Assembly (NCBI GenBank): GCA_949128115.1
Contig: OX421964.1
Coordinates: 29,938,177 to 30,002,176, forward strand
DNA length: 64,000 nucleotides
Source of the DNA: Anaspis maculata
Taxonomy: Eukaryota > Arthropoda > Insecta > Coleoptera > Scraptiidae
Reading direction: 5' to 3'
The stretch's first letter is position 1, and every line of letters starts with the position of its first letter. Position numbers and translations under genes: made by a program. Shown one piece after another: positions 33,735 to 45,455 of this stretch. Below the pieces are notes generated by a model. The model was not told where the DNA came from. It ran no database searches and saw nothing but the letters and a program-made list of their open reading frames with translations.

Positions 33735-35478
33735 ACACGAGGATACCTGCGTCACTGACCTGATTCGGGCGGTTCGATAAAAAGAGTTGCAAGACTCGAA
33801 CACGGGGATTCGGGCATTGTCATTCAGTTAGTCCTCCGGGGGAATGATTCAGTTATTGTCATTCAGTCATTGAGGTGATCCAGATGATTCACTTAAGGGC
33901 CTGAGGGAAGTCCGAGTTTATCAGAGTTTAATCGTCATGTAAGTAAAACCATTTATATCTGAGGTGTGATGTGTCGGTTATTATGTGTATGATGTTTTAC
34001 TTATACCACCAACTAATTTCATGTATACTATACTAATAATGTGCTTATAATAAACTTATTAGCTTATAGTCCAGGAGCATTTGTAAATAAAAAGCATTTC
34101 GTGGGATTTTGAATAAAAGAGCATAGCGATCATGTGGAATACATTCCTTGAATGAGCAGCAATCACACCTCACCGAGTGTTTTGCTTGAATTTCTTGCAG
34201 GGGATTTATACAGGGTGAAACAGAAGAAAAAAAAGAAAAAAAATTATATTCCGTGAACTATAAAAGGTGGAGCGGTACAAATCACCAGGTGGATGCCCGA
34301 CTTGATGCTTTTGAAGGTTTTGCTTGAAAAATTGACATTCGTGGTAAATAGAGTGAAAAACAAGAAAGAAAATTAAATTTATTATTTTGAAAAAATCATC
34401 GTCGGAAAACCGAAACCGTGTCGGATTTGAAAATGAACCTACACGACGCCCAATGCAATCTACTTCCAATATCAGTTGAAATTTTTCTAAAAAAGTCAAT
34501 CCCCCACCAGGAAAGGTCAGATTGAGTTTAGTCCTGCACTAAACACGGGTCGTCCTGGTCAAAATCCAAACGAGCGGCCGTCTCCGGTGGTAACGGCCAG
34601 GAGAAAATTTTGAAACTCGTAACGTCCAACTGAGAATTGGTGGGAAGCTACAACTGCGGGCTTGATTCGATTCTTTTGTTTTGTTGCTCCCTACCAAATT
34701 TGGCTCCAATCCATCGGATAGATATTGAATAATTAAATGGCAAAGTTTTTTAGATAATATTACGAAGCTGTGTCTGTGTCTGTAATCTTCCACGATAACA
34801 GCCGCAACGGTTATTCGATCAACTTGAAATTTGGTATGCGGGCATGATTTTGCCGTCGAATGAGTCTGTCACATTTTGGTTGTCATCTGTCAAACGGAAA
34901 TGTCTATATAAAAAATGACAGAAAGCATATGTCACGAGACTTGACTCGCCATATGTCTTTTGAAAGCCCTTGAAAAACTGTATTCAAAATTGTTGAAAGT
35001 ACTGCTCCGCATGGCATCTGTCAAATATTAAAAAATGTCAAAGTTCAAAGCTTTGTTATTTATTTAATTCTTCAAAATTTATCCGATGGATTGGGACTAA
35101 ATTCGGCAGAAATCAACATAATAACAGAATCAAATCACGTATGCAGTTAAGCTTTCCACCCTTTCCCAGTCTGGAGCTACGAATTTTCATTAATTTTTTC
35201 TGTTTCACCCTGTATAAATTTCCTGCAAGAAATTCAAGCAAAACACCCGGTAAGGTGTGATTGCTGGCCATCTAAGGAATGTATTCCACATAGTCGCTAT
35301 GCTCTTTCGTTCAAAAGTCCCACGGGATTACATAAGCTCCTGGACTATTAGTAGAATAGATGCGTTCCCAATTATTCATCTTCCCGGTTTCAGCTGTGCA
35401 TAAATCAACAACAATAAGAGCAACCCCTAATCACAGATAACGATGAGGGTTAGCCCTTGCCCTATTTGTGACAATATC
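33735..35478 (+). repeat. LTR-like repeat copy 1, split by a nested element
   Basis: 33735-34076 and 35351-35478 together (470 bp) match 38128-38602 in the same order and orientation. They share ACACGAGGATAC at the start, GTCATTCAGTTAGTCCTCCG in the middle and GGGTTAGCCCTTGCC near the end. The two halves are separated by the insertion at 34077-35347. An upstream TATA-like box and the ...TGTGACA end are LTR-like, but no internal retrotransposon is attached, so it may be a solo LTR. Confidence 0.6.
34077..35347. mobile_element. Nested palindromic element, TTA target duplication proven by an empty site
   Basis: Termini TAGTCCAGGAGC (34077) and GCTCCTGGACTA (35347) are flanked by TTA on each side. 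The paralogous repeat at 38470-38490 reads AGCTTAGTAGAAT without the insertion, which shows a 3-bp TTA duplication (PIF/Harbinger-like). The outer arms are about 133 bp. At the dyad they give way to a second pair of termini, CAGGGTGAAACAG (about 34213) and CTGTTTCACCCTG (about 35210). The inner core (34385-34705) resembles 41160-41505. No coding capacity. Confidence 0.8.
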
Positions 35479-35535
35479 CCCTTCCAAAAGATCTTCAAGG
35501 CTTCAAAACACTTGCAAAACTCAACAAGAACACAT

Positions 35536-35541
35536 TTTATT
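35536..35541 (-). terminator. Polyadenylation signal of DHX33
   Basis: AATAAA on the minus strand, about 213 bp downstream of the DHX33 stop codon; the first canonical signal. Confidence 0.55.
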
Positions 35542-35753
35542 TGAACAGCCCAACATAACAGTATGGCCAATTACAAAGATTATTGTACAAAAAATTAATG
35601 ACACAAATGAGTACTTGTCTTCTCAAAATCATAATAGGTCGGTATAGTAAAAATTTCACAGAAAACGCTCTTAACTTATTATTCCACAATTTTCTTCGCT
35701 GAGGTATGCCTGCCTTAATTCTAACAATTAAAAATATTGCTAACAAATATTGT

Positions 35754-38700
35754 TTACTCTTGAGATTGCGACGGCTTGAATTTGAAATGGTTGAAGTTGT
35801 GCCGTCGTTCCTTGACATATTCAGGCGCAACTTCTAGCAACCATTGGGGTTCAATTTGTGTGATGATTCTCAGGTAGCACTTGGTGGTCTGTACAACTTC
35901 CGTGAAAACTACGTAGTTGTGTAGCTCCGAATGGACCACCGAACTGGGATGTATGTAAGTGATTTGCCTTTTTTCGAGCTGAAATGGAATAAATCAATCA
36001 GTCAGTAGATTTTGCGACAGTTCCGAATGGTGGAAGCTTTCAAATTGGCCTAAAGCATTACCAAGAAAAATCAGCACGGCCTACCATCCATAAAGGCTGA
36101 AAGGCTCTGACGGCTCTTGTCTGCTACCCATACAAGAGCAGACTGTGCAGGCCGCTACTTAATTTTATGGTCTGCTCAAGCTAAGACTATAGACTGAAAA
36201 CACTTACAGTATGATAATTTCTGAGCTTGTAATCCCGGCAGAATTCGGCCACGTTCATGAACAGTCCGCTCAGCAAGCATTTCCTGAACTGCTCCATGTC
36301 ACTGTCGCAAGACTTGAAGATGAATCCGCCTTTTTTGCATATCTCTTCCAGCTGGCCCCTGATCTTGGTGGCGTGTTCCATGTTCCGCGAGTGGACAAAG
36401 TGTTTCTTGCACCATTTTTTCCTGTTGTGTTCGTGGACCACTATGTACGCCCGGTAAATGTTGAGCAGCGTGACGTGATCGCTGTTGTGGCACCGGAACC
36501 GTTCCCTCGCTTTTTCGGCGAGGTCCTTTTTGTTCGTCGGGTTCACCAGAATTCCTTCACTGCTGAGGATGGCGACTATTGTCAGGGCTTCCTCCAGGCA
36601 ACCAAAATCCTGCGACGAGACGAGAAGTTTGCTGAATTTGGGATCGATCGGGAACTTGGCCATTTGTTTGCCCACGGTGGTCAGGGTGTTGGAAGTTGGA
36701 CTTTCTACTGCTCCCAGCAGCTTCAACTGTTCGAAAGCCGCTCGGATGGTGTTCTCCGGAGGCTTGTCCATGAAATCGAAGTACAACATGTGGATTTTCA
36801 ACGCCAGCAGTTGGAGCGCAACCGAAGTGACGTTTGAGCGCTGGATTTCTGGCACTGTGGACTTTTGCAGCATCTCGTACTGGGCCTTTGTGTATATCCT
36901 GTAGCAGAAACCGTTGGACTCGCGTCCTGCTCGGCCAGCACGCTGATTAGCTTGCTCTTGTGAGATGCGTTGAACTTTCAAAACTTCCAGTCCGGTTGCA
37001 GGATGGTAAGTTCTGTAATTTACTTCCTATTAAAATAACAAGTTCATCGACTAATTTTAAATAATAATAAATTTGTAAGCGCAATCCATTAGCCTACCGT
37101 ATGTAAGTGATTACAATCACCATGAATGTAAAAATTTTCATGGGAAATAATAACTTCAGCTTGGCCGAAACATAACACAAGCGTACAGTACGTACGTATT
37201 AGCTCTCGTGCTTCATGGTGGAAACATGATTGTATGCTACGGCCGAAACTTATTGCGCCCGATGTTTAACAAGTCTTCGCTTTTGGAGGCCATAGTAGGG
37301 GAAGCACAGAAACAAATATTTATTTCAACTTGGAAACTCCATGTGACGGACGTTACGGATTCATATGAGATTTGTACGCAGTGTATTAACCTCAAGGACG
37401 TCTATTAATCTTTGTTTCGGAGTAGATTGAAATAGTTCCCTTGCGAAAGGAAGAGTGGGTCGAGCTATTTGGAAATTACCTTTCTGATAATTAGTGAGTT
37501 TTGGATTTTTGATATTAGGTATGAAAATGTGCAGCTTTGCACGAAACCGCTCAGGTTCTTGGTTACCCTAGCATAAATTGAGGAAATGAAAAAATCGTAC
37601 AAGGTTCGGGTGAAGATTTATTTATTCTTTTATTATTGTACTGCACCCAACAGGCGAAGAGCCCAGTTAAAGGGTGAGGGATACCAGAGACAAATCCAAG
37701 GGGGTGGGGGTACATACTTAGGTGAGAACCTTCGTCTTTACGTCGGATAGAGAACAGTTGAAGAGATCGACCTCGCTCTCTTATAAGCACAGTAATGGCT
37801 TGTTACTTGTGTGCTCATCAAGCTCAAATTTATATCACTGAGTACTTGCCTAGAAATTGATTGACAAAACAATGGAGACGATTTCAAAGAATGAAAAATC
37901 ACCGATAATTTGCCGTTTTTTTGAAGGAAACTTCTTTTCTGAGATATTGTCACGATGTGACATTAGGGCTGTAGGGAAAGCTCACCCCTTGAACATAAGA
38001 GGAAGGCACGTGTAGCCGAATATGTAAGTCCGAACCATCGAAATCGGCAGACGCATAGGTAATTTCCGCAATGGAATGGAATGCAAGACAAGAGTATTTG
38101 CACGAAAACAGGAAGTGTCCGTCAAAACACGAGGATACTTGCGTCACTGACCTGATTCGGGCGATTCGATAAAAAAAGTTGCAAGACTCAAACACGGGGA
38201 TTCGGGCATTGTCATTCAGTTAGTCCTCCGGGGCAATGATTCAGTTATTGTCATTCAGTCATTGAGGCGATCCAGATGATTCTCTCAAGGGACTGAGGGC
38301 TGTGCCCTCGGAGTCCGAGTTTAACTGAATTTAATCGTCATGTAAGTAAAACCATTTATATCTGACGTGTGATGCGAGTGTAATGTGTCGGTTTTTATGT
38401 GTATGATGTTTTACTTATACCAACTAATTCCATGTATACTACATGTACTTATAATAAATAAACTTATTAGCTTAGTAGAATACATGCGTTCCCAATTATT
38501 CACCTTCCCGGTTTCAGCTGTGCATAAATCAACAACAATAAGAGCAACCCCTAATCACGGATAGGGATGAGGGTTAGCCCTTGCCTTATTCGTGACAATA
38601 TCTTGCTGACATGCAAATGTACAGGGTGATTCATTCTCCTCGGACATTGTGTTTTATTCAGAAGCCTTTCAGCTTTCATAAGAAACGAGCTTTTTGTGGG

Positions 38701-41700
38701 AAATAAATAACCCTGTGCACACGTAAGTAATAAGGTTGTGCGAGAGAGCAAAAAGTTTTCACAAAAATAAGACTCACCTGGTTTTCACCATCCCACAATC
38801 GATGACGTACTTGACGCCGCTGAGGGTCAAGCTGGTTTCGGCAATATTCGTGGCTATCACGAGCTTCCTTGAATTTTCAGGTGTAGGTGCGAACACCGCC
38901 ATTTGCTGTTGGTTAGTCTGGGCGGCGTACAGCGTGAAGACATGTATTGGAGGTCCCCCAACGTCCGGGGTTTTGGCCAGCAAACGAATTTGATGAGCGG
39001 CTGATTCTATCTCGTCTTGTCCAGTAAGAAACATGAGCACATCGTGACTACAAAAAAATCGGTTTTGCAATCCCAAAACTTTTTCGACAAGTGGCAGGGA
39101 ACGGATGGACGGATTTTGAGCGTGATGTCTCATCGGGAATGATGAAAGCCAATCCAGGTGTTATAAGTGTACTTCCACACACTACGCGACTTGATGGTAT
39201 CCCAAAAAGCACAAGTTCTTTTAGCAGGGATGAAGTGAGGGGAAGAGATGGAAACTTATTCAGAATTTGACAGGGAACATAGGGAATATACCAGAAGTTC
39301 CCATCTTTCCGAGGCTTGGCATATTTTCTGGAAAGAAGAGAGTTTCTTTCTCGTTCACGAGGACGGAGACGGTGACCAGTGACCATGGTCGAAGGCCGTG
39401 AGAAGCAGTTTACCTCTTGTTTAAAAGAAAGGTGGATACCTGCTCACGGGATGCAAATTTAGTTTGCAGTTTTCCAGGGCCGAAAACCGGAAAACCTTTG
39501 GTCCGATTTCAAAAGCTATTTCCTCAAAATTAACTTCAATCTTTGCTTCAACAATGGGTAGTATCCATAAAAAAATTAGCATAAGCATCTGCTCTGCTCG
39601 AGAGAAGAGGTCGAGGGACACGCGAGATGGTTGGCGTTGTAATGCCAAGGGTAGCGGTTGTAGAACGACGTCTTATTTAGCGTTTCTTTTATTATTGTTA
39701 TATTTGTTGATCAAGTTGTTTATGATTTAGTGATTGTGATATTTGGCGTGGAGCTCTTCTTGAAGTAAAGGCAAGTAAATCACTGATTTGATCTAAATAA
39801 TTGAAATGGCATGTGTGCAGAAATTCATTAGCACGAGTTATTGTTGAATCAAAGTCGCAATTCAATTAAATGGCATCCAATCTTCATTGAAAATGTAGGT
39901 GTCGTGAACCATTGAAGTCTAATATCAGATTTTATCTAATTTCACGAATTCAGTTGCTTGGTTTTTTCCACCTGTACAGATGCTTCTAATCGGCTTTGCT
40001 TTCTTTTCTATATGCGGTCAACCCTTTTTCAGGTTAGACTAACCTTAGTTGGTGCGTTCAATTGTAAGCTTGGAAGTGATTGAAAGTAGAAGATCTTCTT
40101 TCATCTTATGAACTAAGTCGACGGTTCTTTAAGAAAAAACATTGTTTATAAATTTAAAGTAGAACCTAGACGCACGAGAAAGGGTTGAACCAGGTGCGGT
40201 ATTACGAAATAAACCAACACACCAGCTTGACGTCAGGAGCATACAAAACAGACGCTGTTTTCACAAAGAATGGGGTAAAATGATGTCATGAACGATGCGA
40301 GTCCAAGGCATCAATTACCCGAACAAAAGAGGTAATTAACAGGTAGTTCCCGACGACAGAACGGACCAGACGCGACCCGTCTAAAAAGATGCTCGGTCGT
40401 CAAAGTTAGTTAGTCCGGACCCTGGCTACCAAACAACGCGACGCGATAGTAATAAGAGCGGAAATTGCGGTGATTAGGGAAATCAAAGGCGCGAAAAAGT
40501 CTCCCACACAAAACCTAAAAAGCCAAGTTATTTAAAGCTATCTGCTACATGGTTCGAACCAAAGTTCCTTCAGAATAAGGCCATTAAAGGACTTCAACAA
40601 TCAAAGACATAAAGGGTTAACTAATTACTATAACATCTGTAGGCAAACTACCGACCTATTACCTAGTTGAAAGGTAAAATGTAAACTGGCGACATGAGAA
40701 TGTAATTGTGAAGCGACCAAAATTAGTAATCATTGCAATTGTGAACATTTCGATTTAACTTTTTCAATTAATAACCCTTTGCAGGGGAACTTCATCAGTA
40801 TTGAATTTGCCATGCTGTTAAAAATGTAACTGAATGTATCAGAACTATTGCTAGAGAAAGGGATAATTTATTACAGAAATGAAATTGTATTGGTTACTAA
40901 TTTAGCTTAATTAGGCCTTGAGCTGAATAATCAGGCTATGTTCATCTTTAAACAAATTAAATAAAGGTCATTGTGGTTTGAATTGTTTGTTTTTATGTGG
41001 AAAATGGGTTAACTTGGTTCTCTTGCGCGTAGAGCCTGGTTTGTACACAAAAGGAAGGGGTTAATAATTAGCAGGGGACAAAAGGGTTAACGTGATATTT
41101 ATTACAACGTAGGGGGAGGGGGTCACGGGTCTCAATCGCTTCAATTTATGGAATGTGCAAATTTCGTATTGAAAAAATCACCGCCGGAAAACCGGAATCG
41201 TGTCTTTTAAAAATGGGCCTATGCAATGCCCGAGGCAATGCCCTACTTTCGATATCAATCAGTCCAAATGTTGCATTTTTCAAGTCAATATCCTTCGCAG
41301 GAGTGTCGTCCCAGGCGAGTCCGGCACACAACGCCAGAATTCCCGGCCAAAACCCGTGCGAACAGCTGCCCCAAATAGGATCGACCAGGGAAAATTTTTA
41401 AAATTCGTAGCGTCCGACTGGGAAATGGAGGAAAACTCCCAACTGCAGACTCAATTTAGTTCTTTCGTGTTGTTGCTTCCTGCTGAATTTGAGTCAAATT
41501 CAGTTTTGTCATTTTTAAATTTTTGTCAGGTGACAGATTTCAAGAACTTACAAATGGCACACTGCAAGTCAAGTTCCTCGACAGCTCATATAGTTTTTTA
41601 ATATTGACACTCCTGTTTGACAGAGACAGTCAAAAATTAATCCGCTCATTAGACAGCAAATCATGTCTATAATATCAAAGGACCCCGCACGATTTTATGG

Positions 41701-44700
41701 AAAATGGCTCCCGGTTAAATTCTCTGAATTTTTGATATGTTGTAGCTCATGAGATACTAATCAAATACCGTGAACCCCAAACTCAAATAATGGACAGTTT
41801 TTTACCCACAGGGGGTTGAAGTTGGGAGGTTTTGACGGCTTCAAAATGATATTATGACGTTAATGAAAGCTTTTTATTTGGTTTCTCTTCAAGTTGTGTT
41901 TCATGCTGAATGTATTTATTTGACAAAAAAATATCAACCCCCTCCTCCACCCCCAACCTTTATCTAGCAGCATAAAATTCAAGATTACTCCCAAAAGCCA
42001 TACGGATGGCTTCTGTGATTTAAATTATGAATTTCGACATAGAAATTATTTTCCACCCCTAATGTTGGGGTGCCGATTTTCCAATTTTCCTCGGTTAATT
42101 TGGCTGAATTTTTGGTATTGTGTACTTCTAATTCTGCTGAACAAAAAGTTTTCATATCAAAACTTATTCCTATGAACAGTTTTTGTTCTACAGGGGACTG
42201 AAGTTCAATATTTATGCTCTCAAATATTCAAATTCTGAAGAACGAAAACTGTCCATAGGAATAAGTTTTGGCATGAGAACTTTTTGTTCAGCATAATCAG
42301 AAGTACACAATACCAAAAATTTAGCCAAATTAACCGAGGGAAATTGGAAAATCGGCACCCCAACATTAGGGGTGGAAAATAATTTTCATGTCAAAACCCA
42401 TCATTTGAATCACAGAAGCCATCTACATGGCTTTTGAGAGTAATCGCGAATTTTGTGATGGTAGATCGGGAATGGGGGTGGAGGAGCGGGTTGATATTTT
42501 CCTGTCAACTAAATACATTTAGCATGAAACACAGCTTGAAGAGAAACCAAATAAAAAGCTCTTATTTACGTCAGAATATCATTTTTAAGCCGTCAAAACC
42601 TCCAACTTCAACCCCCTGTGCGTAAAAAACTGTCCATTATTTGAGTTTGGGGTTCACGGTATTTGATTAGTATCTCATGAGCTACAACATACCAAAAATT
42701 CAGAGAATTTAAGCGGGAGCCATTTTCCATAAGAATCGTGCGGGATCCTTTCAAGTCGATCGGATTAACGGTTCGGTAGTTATCGTGGAAGATAACAAAA
42801 AGACAGACACACGCACAGACAGACAGACGGACGTCCATTTGCAAATCATCTAAATCGTCCCAAGGGGGGGGGGTCAAAATGGATATTTCCGTCTTCATCT
42901 AGAATTTTCTTTTGCGTAAAAAAAAGTGAACATTGTGAAAGGTTTTTTTGTATAGGTAGTGGGTCTTGGAATCTCTGATGTAAAACATGATACATACTTG
43001 GCAGGGGCTTCTCTGTGTATCTTGAAAAACGTTCGTATGCAGTACGACTGATAATCGTCTTGCGGCTGAGTTACATTGAATAGTTCAACTGGATAGTTTC
43101 GACCCTCCACGTAAACAGCTTGGCAATCGTTGAAATATTTCCTGAACCTTTCCACGTCCATTGTGGCAGACATCACAATGATCTGCAAAACAAATGAATG
43201 ATGAAGGACATATTCAACGCAAGTCAAGAATTTATCATTCTTCATTTTCTTGCCATAACTGGAAGTCAAATGCAGGGTGTTACACTTTTTTGTCAATATT
43301 TTAGGAGATGGTAGAACATAAAAAAATAAATAGACTTTTTCAAAAAAATGTATAACGGAAACGCATTATAACGGAGACAGAGGTTTTCAAAGTTGAGTTT
43401 TAAAAATGGTTTTTGTGTTATAATTCCAAATTTAATCACTGGATTTCGATCAAACTTGGTACACAGAATAAGTTGATGCATACCTACAAGCTGGTCACAT
43501 TGACTTCTATCAAATGTGTAAAAAAAAATATTTTTTATACCTTGTTAATAAAAAAAACTTTTTTATTTTTCAATGCTCTACCATCTCCTAAAATATTAAA
43601 AAAAGTGTAACACCCTGTATAATAATAGGAATAGGTAAAATAATAAATAAATGTTCTCTTCCTCATCGGCCTGCACTGGCCATAGGAGTTTTGGTCCTTC
43701 ATTAAAACTTTTACATATTCAGAAATATTGCAAATTGGACAACACAAACAGCCAGACATTCCCGGGAATCGAACCCGGAGCCGGAAGTCGATTAATAACT
43801 CATTATTTATTTGAAAATTTGAACTTGATGTTTATATCGTTTAATTTTTCTTTGTTGTTATTCAAATTTCAAACTGAAATGAAAATTGAGCACGGCTGTT
43901 ATAACCCGACTTCCGATTGCCGCACCGCAATTCGATTTTTACTACTTATATGTTCTCATTTTTTTTGGGCTTAACCAAGATCTTTTTTTTTTGAATGGTT
44001 AATTCAGGATTTCATAACTGACAAAAGAGAGCTTTCGGTCTGAACTGGCGGTATTACCTTGAGCGGAGCTAGATTTCGGGCCTCCCGAACTTTCTGTGCG
44101 CTCTTCACAATACCAAACAAAACGTCAGTGTGTATCGTTCTTTCGTGGGCTTCATCCAAAATGACGAAAGTGTATTCCAAGAGCATCTTATCGAACATCG
44201 CTTCGCGCAGCAACATTCCATCGGTCAAAAACTTGACCCTGGTCCTGTTCGAGGTCACGTCTTCAAACCGAACCGTATACCCGACCACGCCGCCAACTTT
44301 TTCCTGAAAATTCCGCATCAGTATTGGGCAACCGCCAGAAGCTCACCTCAACTCACGGCTTTGCCGTACTCTTCGGTCACACGATTCGCCACGCTTATCG
44401 CAGCCACTTTTCTCGGCTGAGTGACTGCAATTTTACCAGGATTTTGCAGTCGGGCCGAATCGATAAAGTGAGCGACTTGAGTCGTCTTTCCGCTGCCAGT
44501 TTCGGCCATCAGTATCAGAGTGTTGTGCTTTTTGACGAGGCTCATGAGTTGGTCTTTCACCGAGAATATGGGCAGTTTTCGCCGTTGCTCTTGAACGTTG
44601 ATTTTTCGCTTGTTCTGGTCTGGTCGGCTCTGGACGACCGTGGGTCTCGTCGCGTTGTCGTTCGTGCGCATCTTTTTGATTACTTCTGTGTTATCCATCA

Positions 44701-44782
44701 CGACCGGTTTGGGCTTGGGCTTGAACTGCGTGCCCAGGTGCTTCCGGAGGGCAGCGTTGAAATCGAACATTTTTTCAGTCAT
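35754..44782 (-). CDS. DHX33: DEAH-box RNA helicase DHX33 orthologue, six exons, complete
   Basis: Nucleolar DEAH/RHA-family ATPase needed in animals for rRNA transcription and ribosome production. Exons (minus strand): 44782-44357, 44303-44058, 43182-42998, 39047-38778, 37012-36208 and 35978-35754. All junctions are GT-AG with compatible phases and sum to 718 residues (human DHX33 is 707). Motifs in order: AETGSGKTT (about residue 93), [12 protein letters not shown] in [21 protein letters not shown] in [25 protein letters not shown] and QRAGRAGR. Winged-helix, ratchet and OB regions follow ([21 protein letters not shown]). The [12 protein letters not shown] and MTLLNIYR-like blocks favour DHX33 over DHX15/DHX8/DHX40. 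Start: the ATG at 44782, just upstream of a basic N-terminus. It is divergent from GHITM. Introns 2-4 hold MITEs, a 1.1-kb palindrome and an LTR-like repeat. Confidence 0.93.
38128..38602 (+). repeat. LTR-like repeat copy 2 (uninterrupted, empty site)
   Basis: 475 bp matching 33735-34076 plus 35351-35478, in DHX33 intron 4. It lacks the 1.27-kb insertion of copy 1 and so records the pre-insertion sequence. Identity is high, roughly nine bases in ten by eye. Confidence 0.65.
39048..41159. other. DHX33 intron 3, proximal part
   Basis: No open frame or repeat structure that I can name. The segment at about 40180-40520 is less AT-rich than its surroundings, but shows no coding frame or LTR-like end. 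Confidence 0.4.
41160..41676. repeat. Repeat shared with the core of 34077-35347
   Basis: Blocks such as TGAAAAAATCACCGCCGGAA, GCAATGCCC, AATTCGTAGCGTCCGACTGG and TTGTTGCTTCCTGC align in order with 34385-34705. It abuts the palindrome that starts at 41677, so together they may be one larger element. Confidence 0.5.
41677..42751. repeat. 1.07-kb near-symmetrical palindrome
   Basis: Two arms of about 537 bp mirror each other around position 42214. Pairs include GGACCCCGCACGATTTTATG against CATAAGAATCGTGCGGGATCC, CATGAGATACTAATCAAATA against its inverse, and GGGGTGCCGATTTTCCAATT against AATTGGAAAATCGGCACCCC. The spacer at the dyad is only tens of bases. It lies in DHX33 intron 3 and could fold into a long hairpin in the pre-mRNA. 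No termini with target duplications are evident. Confidence 0.75.
43273..43617. mobile_element. 345-bp CAGGGTG MITE in DHX33 intron 2
   Basis: The left end CAGGGTGTTACACTTTTTT pairs with the right end AAAAAGTGTAACACCCTG. Inverted identity continues for about 55 bp (TTTTAGGAGATGGTAGA). TA follows the right end; the left flank TG is probably a mutated TA. The interior resembles part of the foldback at 48935-50935 (CGGAGA...TTCAAAGTTG). Confidence 0.7.
43625..43800 (-). repeat. tRNA-derived SINE, 5'-truncated
   Basis: On the minus strand, a B box GGTTCGATTCC (43775-43765) sits in a T-arm-like CCGGGTTCGATTCCCGG, followed by a unique body (CCTATGGCCAGTGCAGG) and an AT-rich (TTTATTATT) tail. No A box is visible, so the head is truncated. 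It ends directly against the MITE at 43273-43617. Confidence 0.5.
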
Positions 44783-45455
44783 GGTAGAGGTTTGCAATTA
44801 GATCACACATGGAACGAATTTTATTCGCCTGCAACGACAATGATTAATGTTAAAAGTTAAAACGCAGTTACACAGATAAGCAGATAACTTTATTCTAACC
44901 TTAAAATGACGCGGTTTTAGATTTCTGCAATAGACAATTGACGAATCCTGTGGAATTATAGTCAAAACTTGCACCCCTGTCACTATTTTGTAATGTATTA
45001 TTCTAATCCAGGTATATATTTCTATATTTCTATCAAATTAAACATTTTTGATTTTCGCACGCTCTTCCCTTTATTTGACACGTGAGTTCATTGTCAGAAT
45101 TCGGAACTGTCACTGTCAACTGTCACTTGTCAGTGTCACACGCTTGGTGACTTTCATTCTAAAAGTTAAGTTGGTAGCAGTTTCTAACCAAAAAGCAAAT
45201 GTCAAATCACAAGGCGAAGTTTGAAAGACCACAAAAACGCAAAAGAACTTAGAAAAATTCCCGAGTAAAGTTATAAAACCTTAAAAAGAGTGAGTATTTC
45301 AGCAATTTACTTGCCTCTAGAGTAATTTTTGAGTATCTGGTAATATTGCATCATAATGACCGGCATGATTATGGAAGCTGTTCTAGAATTTTCTTGATCT
45401 TGACGTGATAAACAAATCGTGATTTGGTTCCAATTTGCAGTTAAAATTCATTAAA
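44783..45455. promoter_or_regulatory. Bidirectional promoter region, DHX33 / GHITM
   Basis: 673 bp separate the divergent start codons. An E-box CACGTG lies at 45079-45084. Just beyond it, 45106-45145 holds four or five TGTCAC/GTGACA words in both orientations. A non-coding first exon of GHITM probably ends at 45289 (donor GTGAGTA) and splices to the acceptor at 45440, which places GHITM transcription upstream of 45289. No TATA box is apparent. Confidence 0.5.

Noticed and set aside
36211..36904. Long plus-strand frames (208 and 139 codons)
   Set aside because: Antisense shadows of the large DHX33 exon, which has all helicase motifs on the minus strand.
44324..44860. 178-codon plus-strand frame
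   Set aside because: Antisense shadow of DHX33 exon 1.
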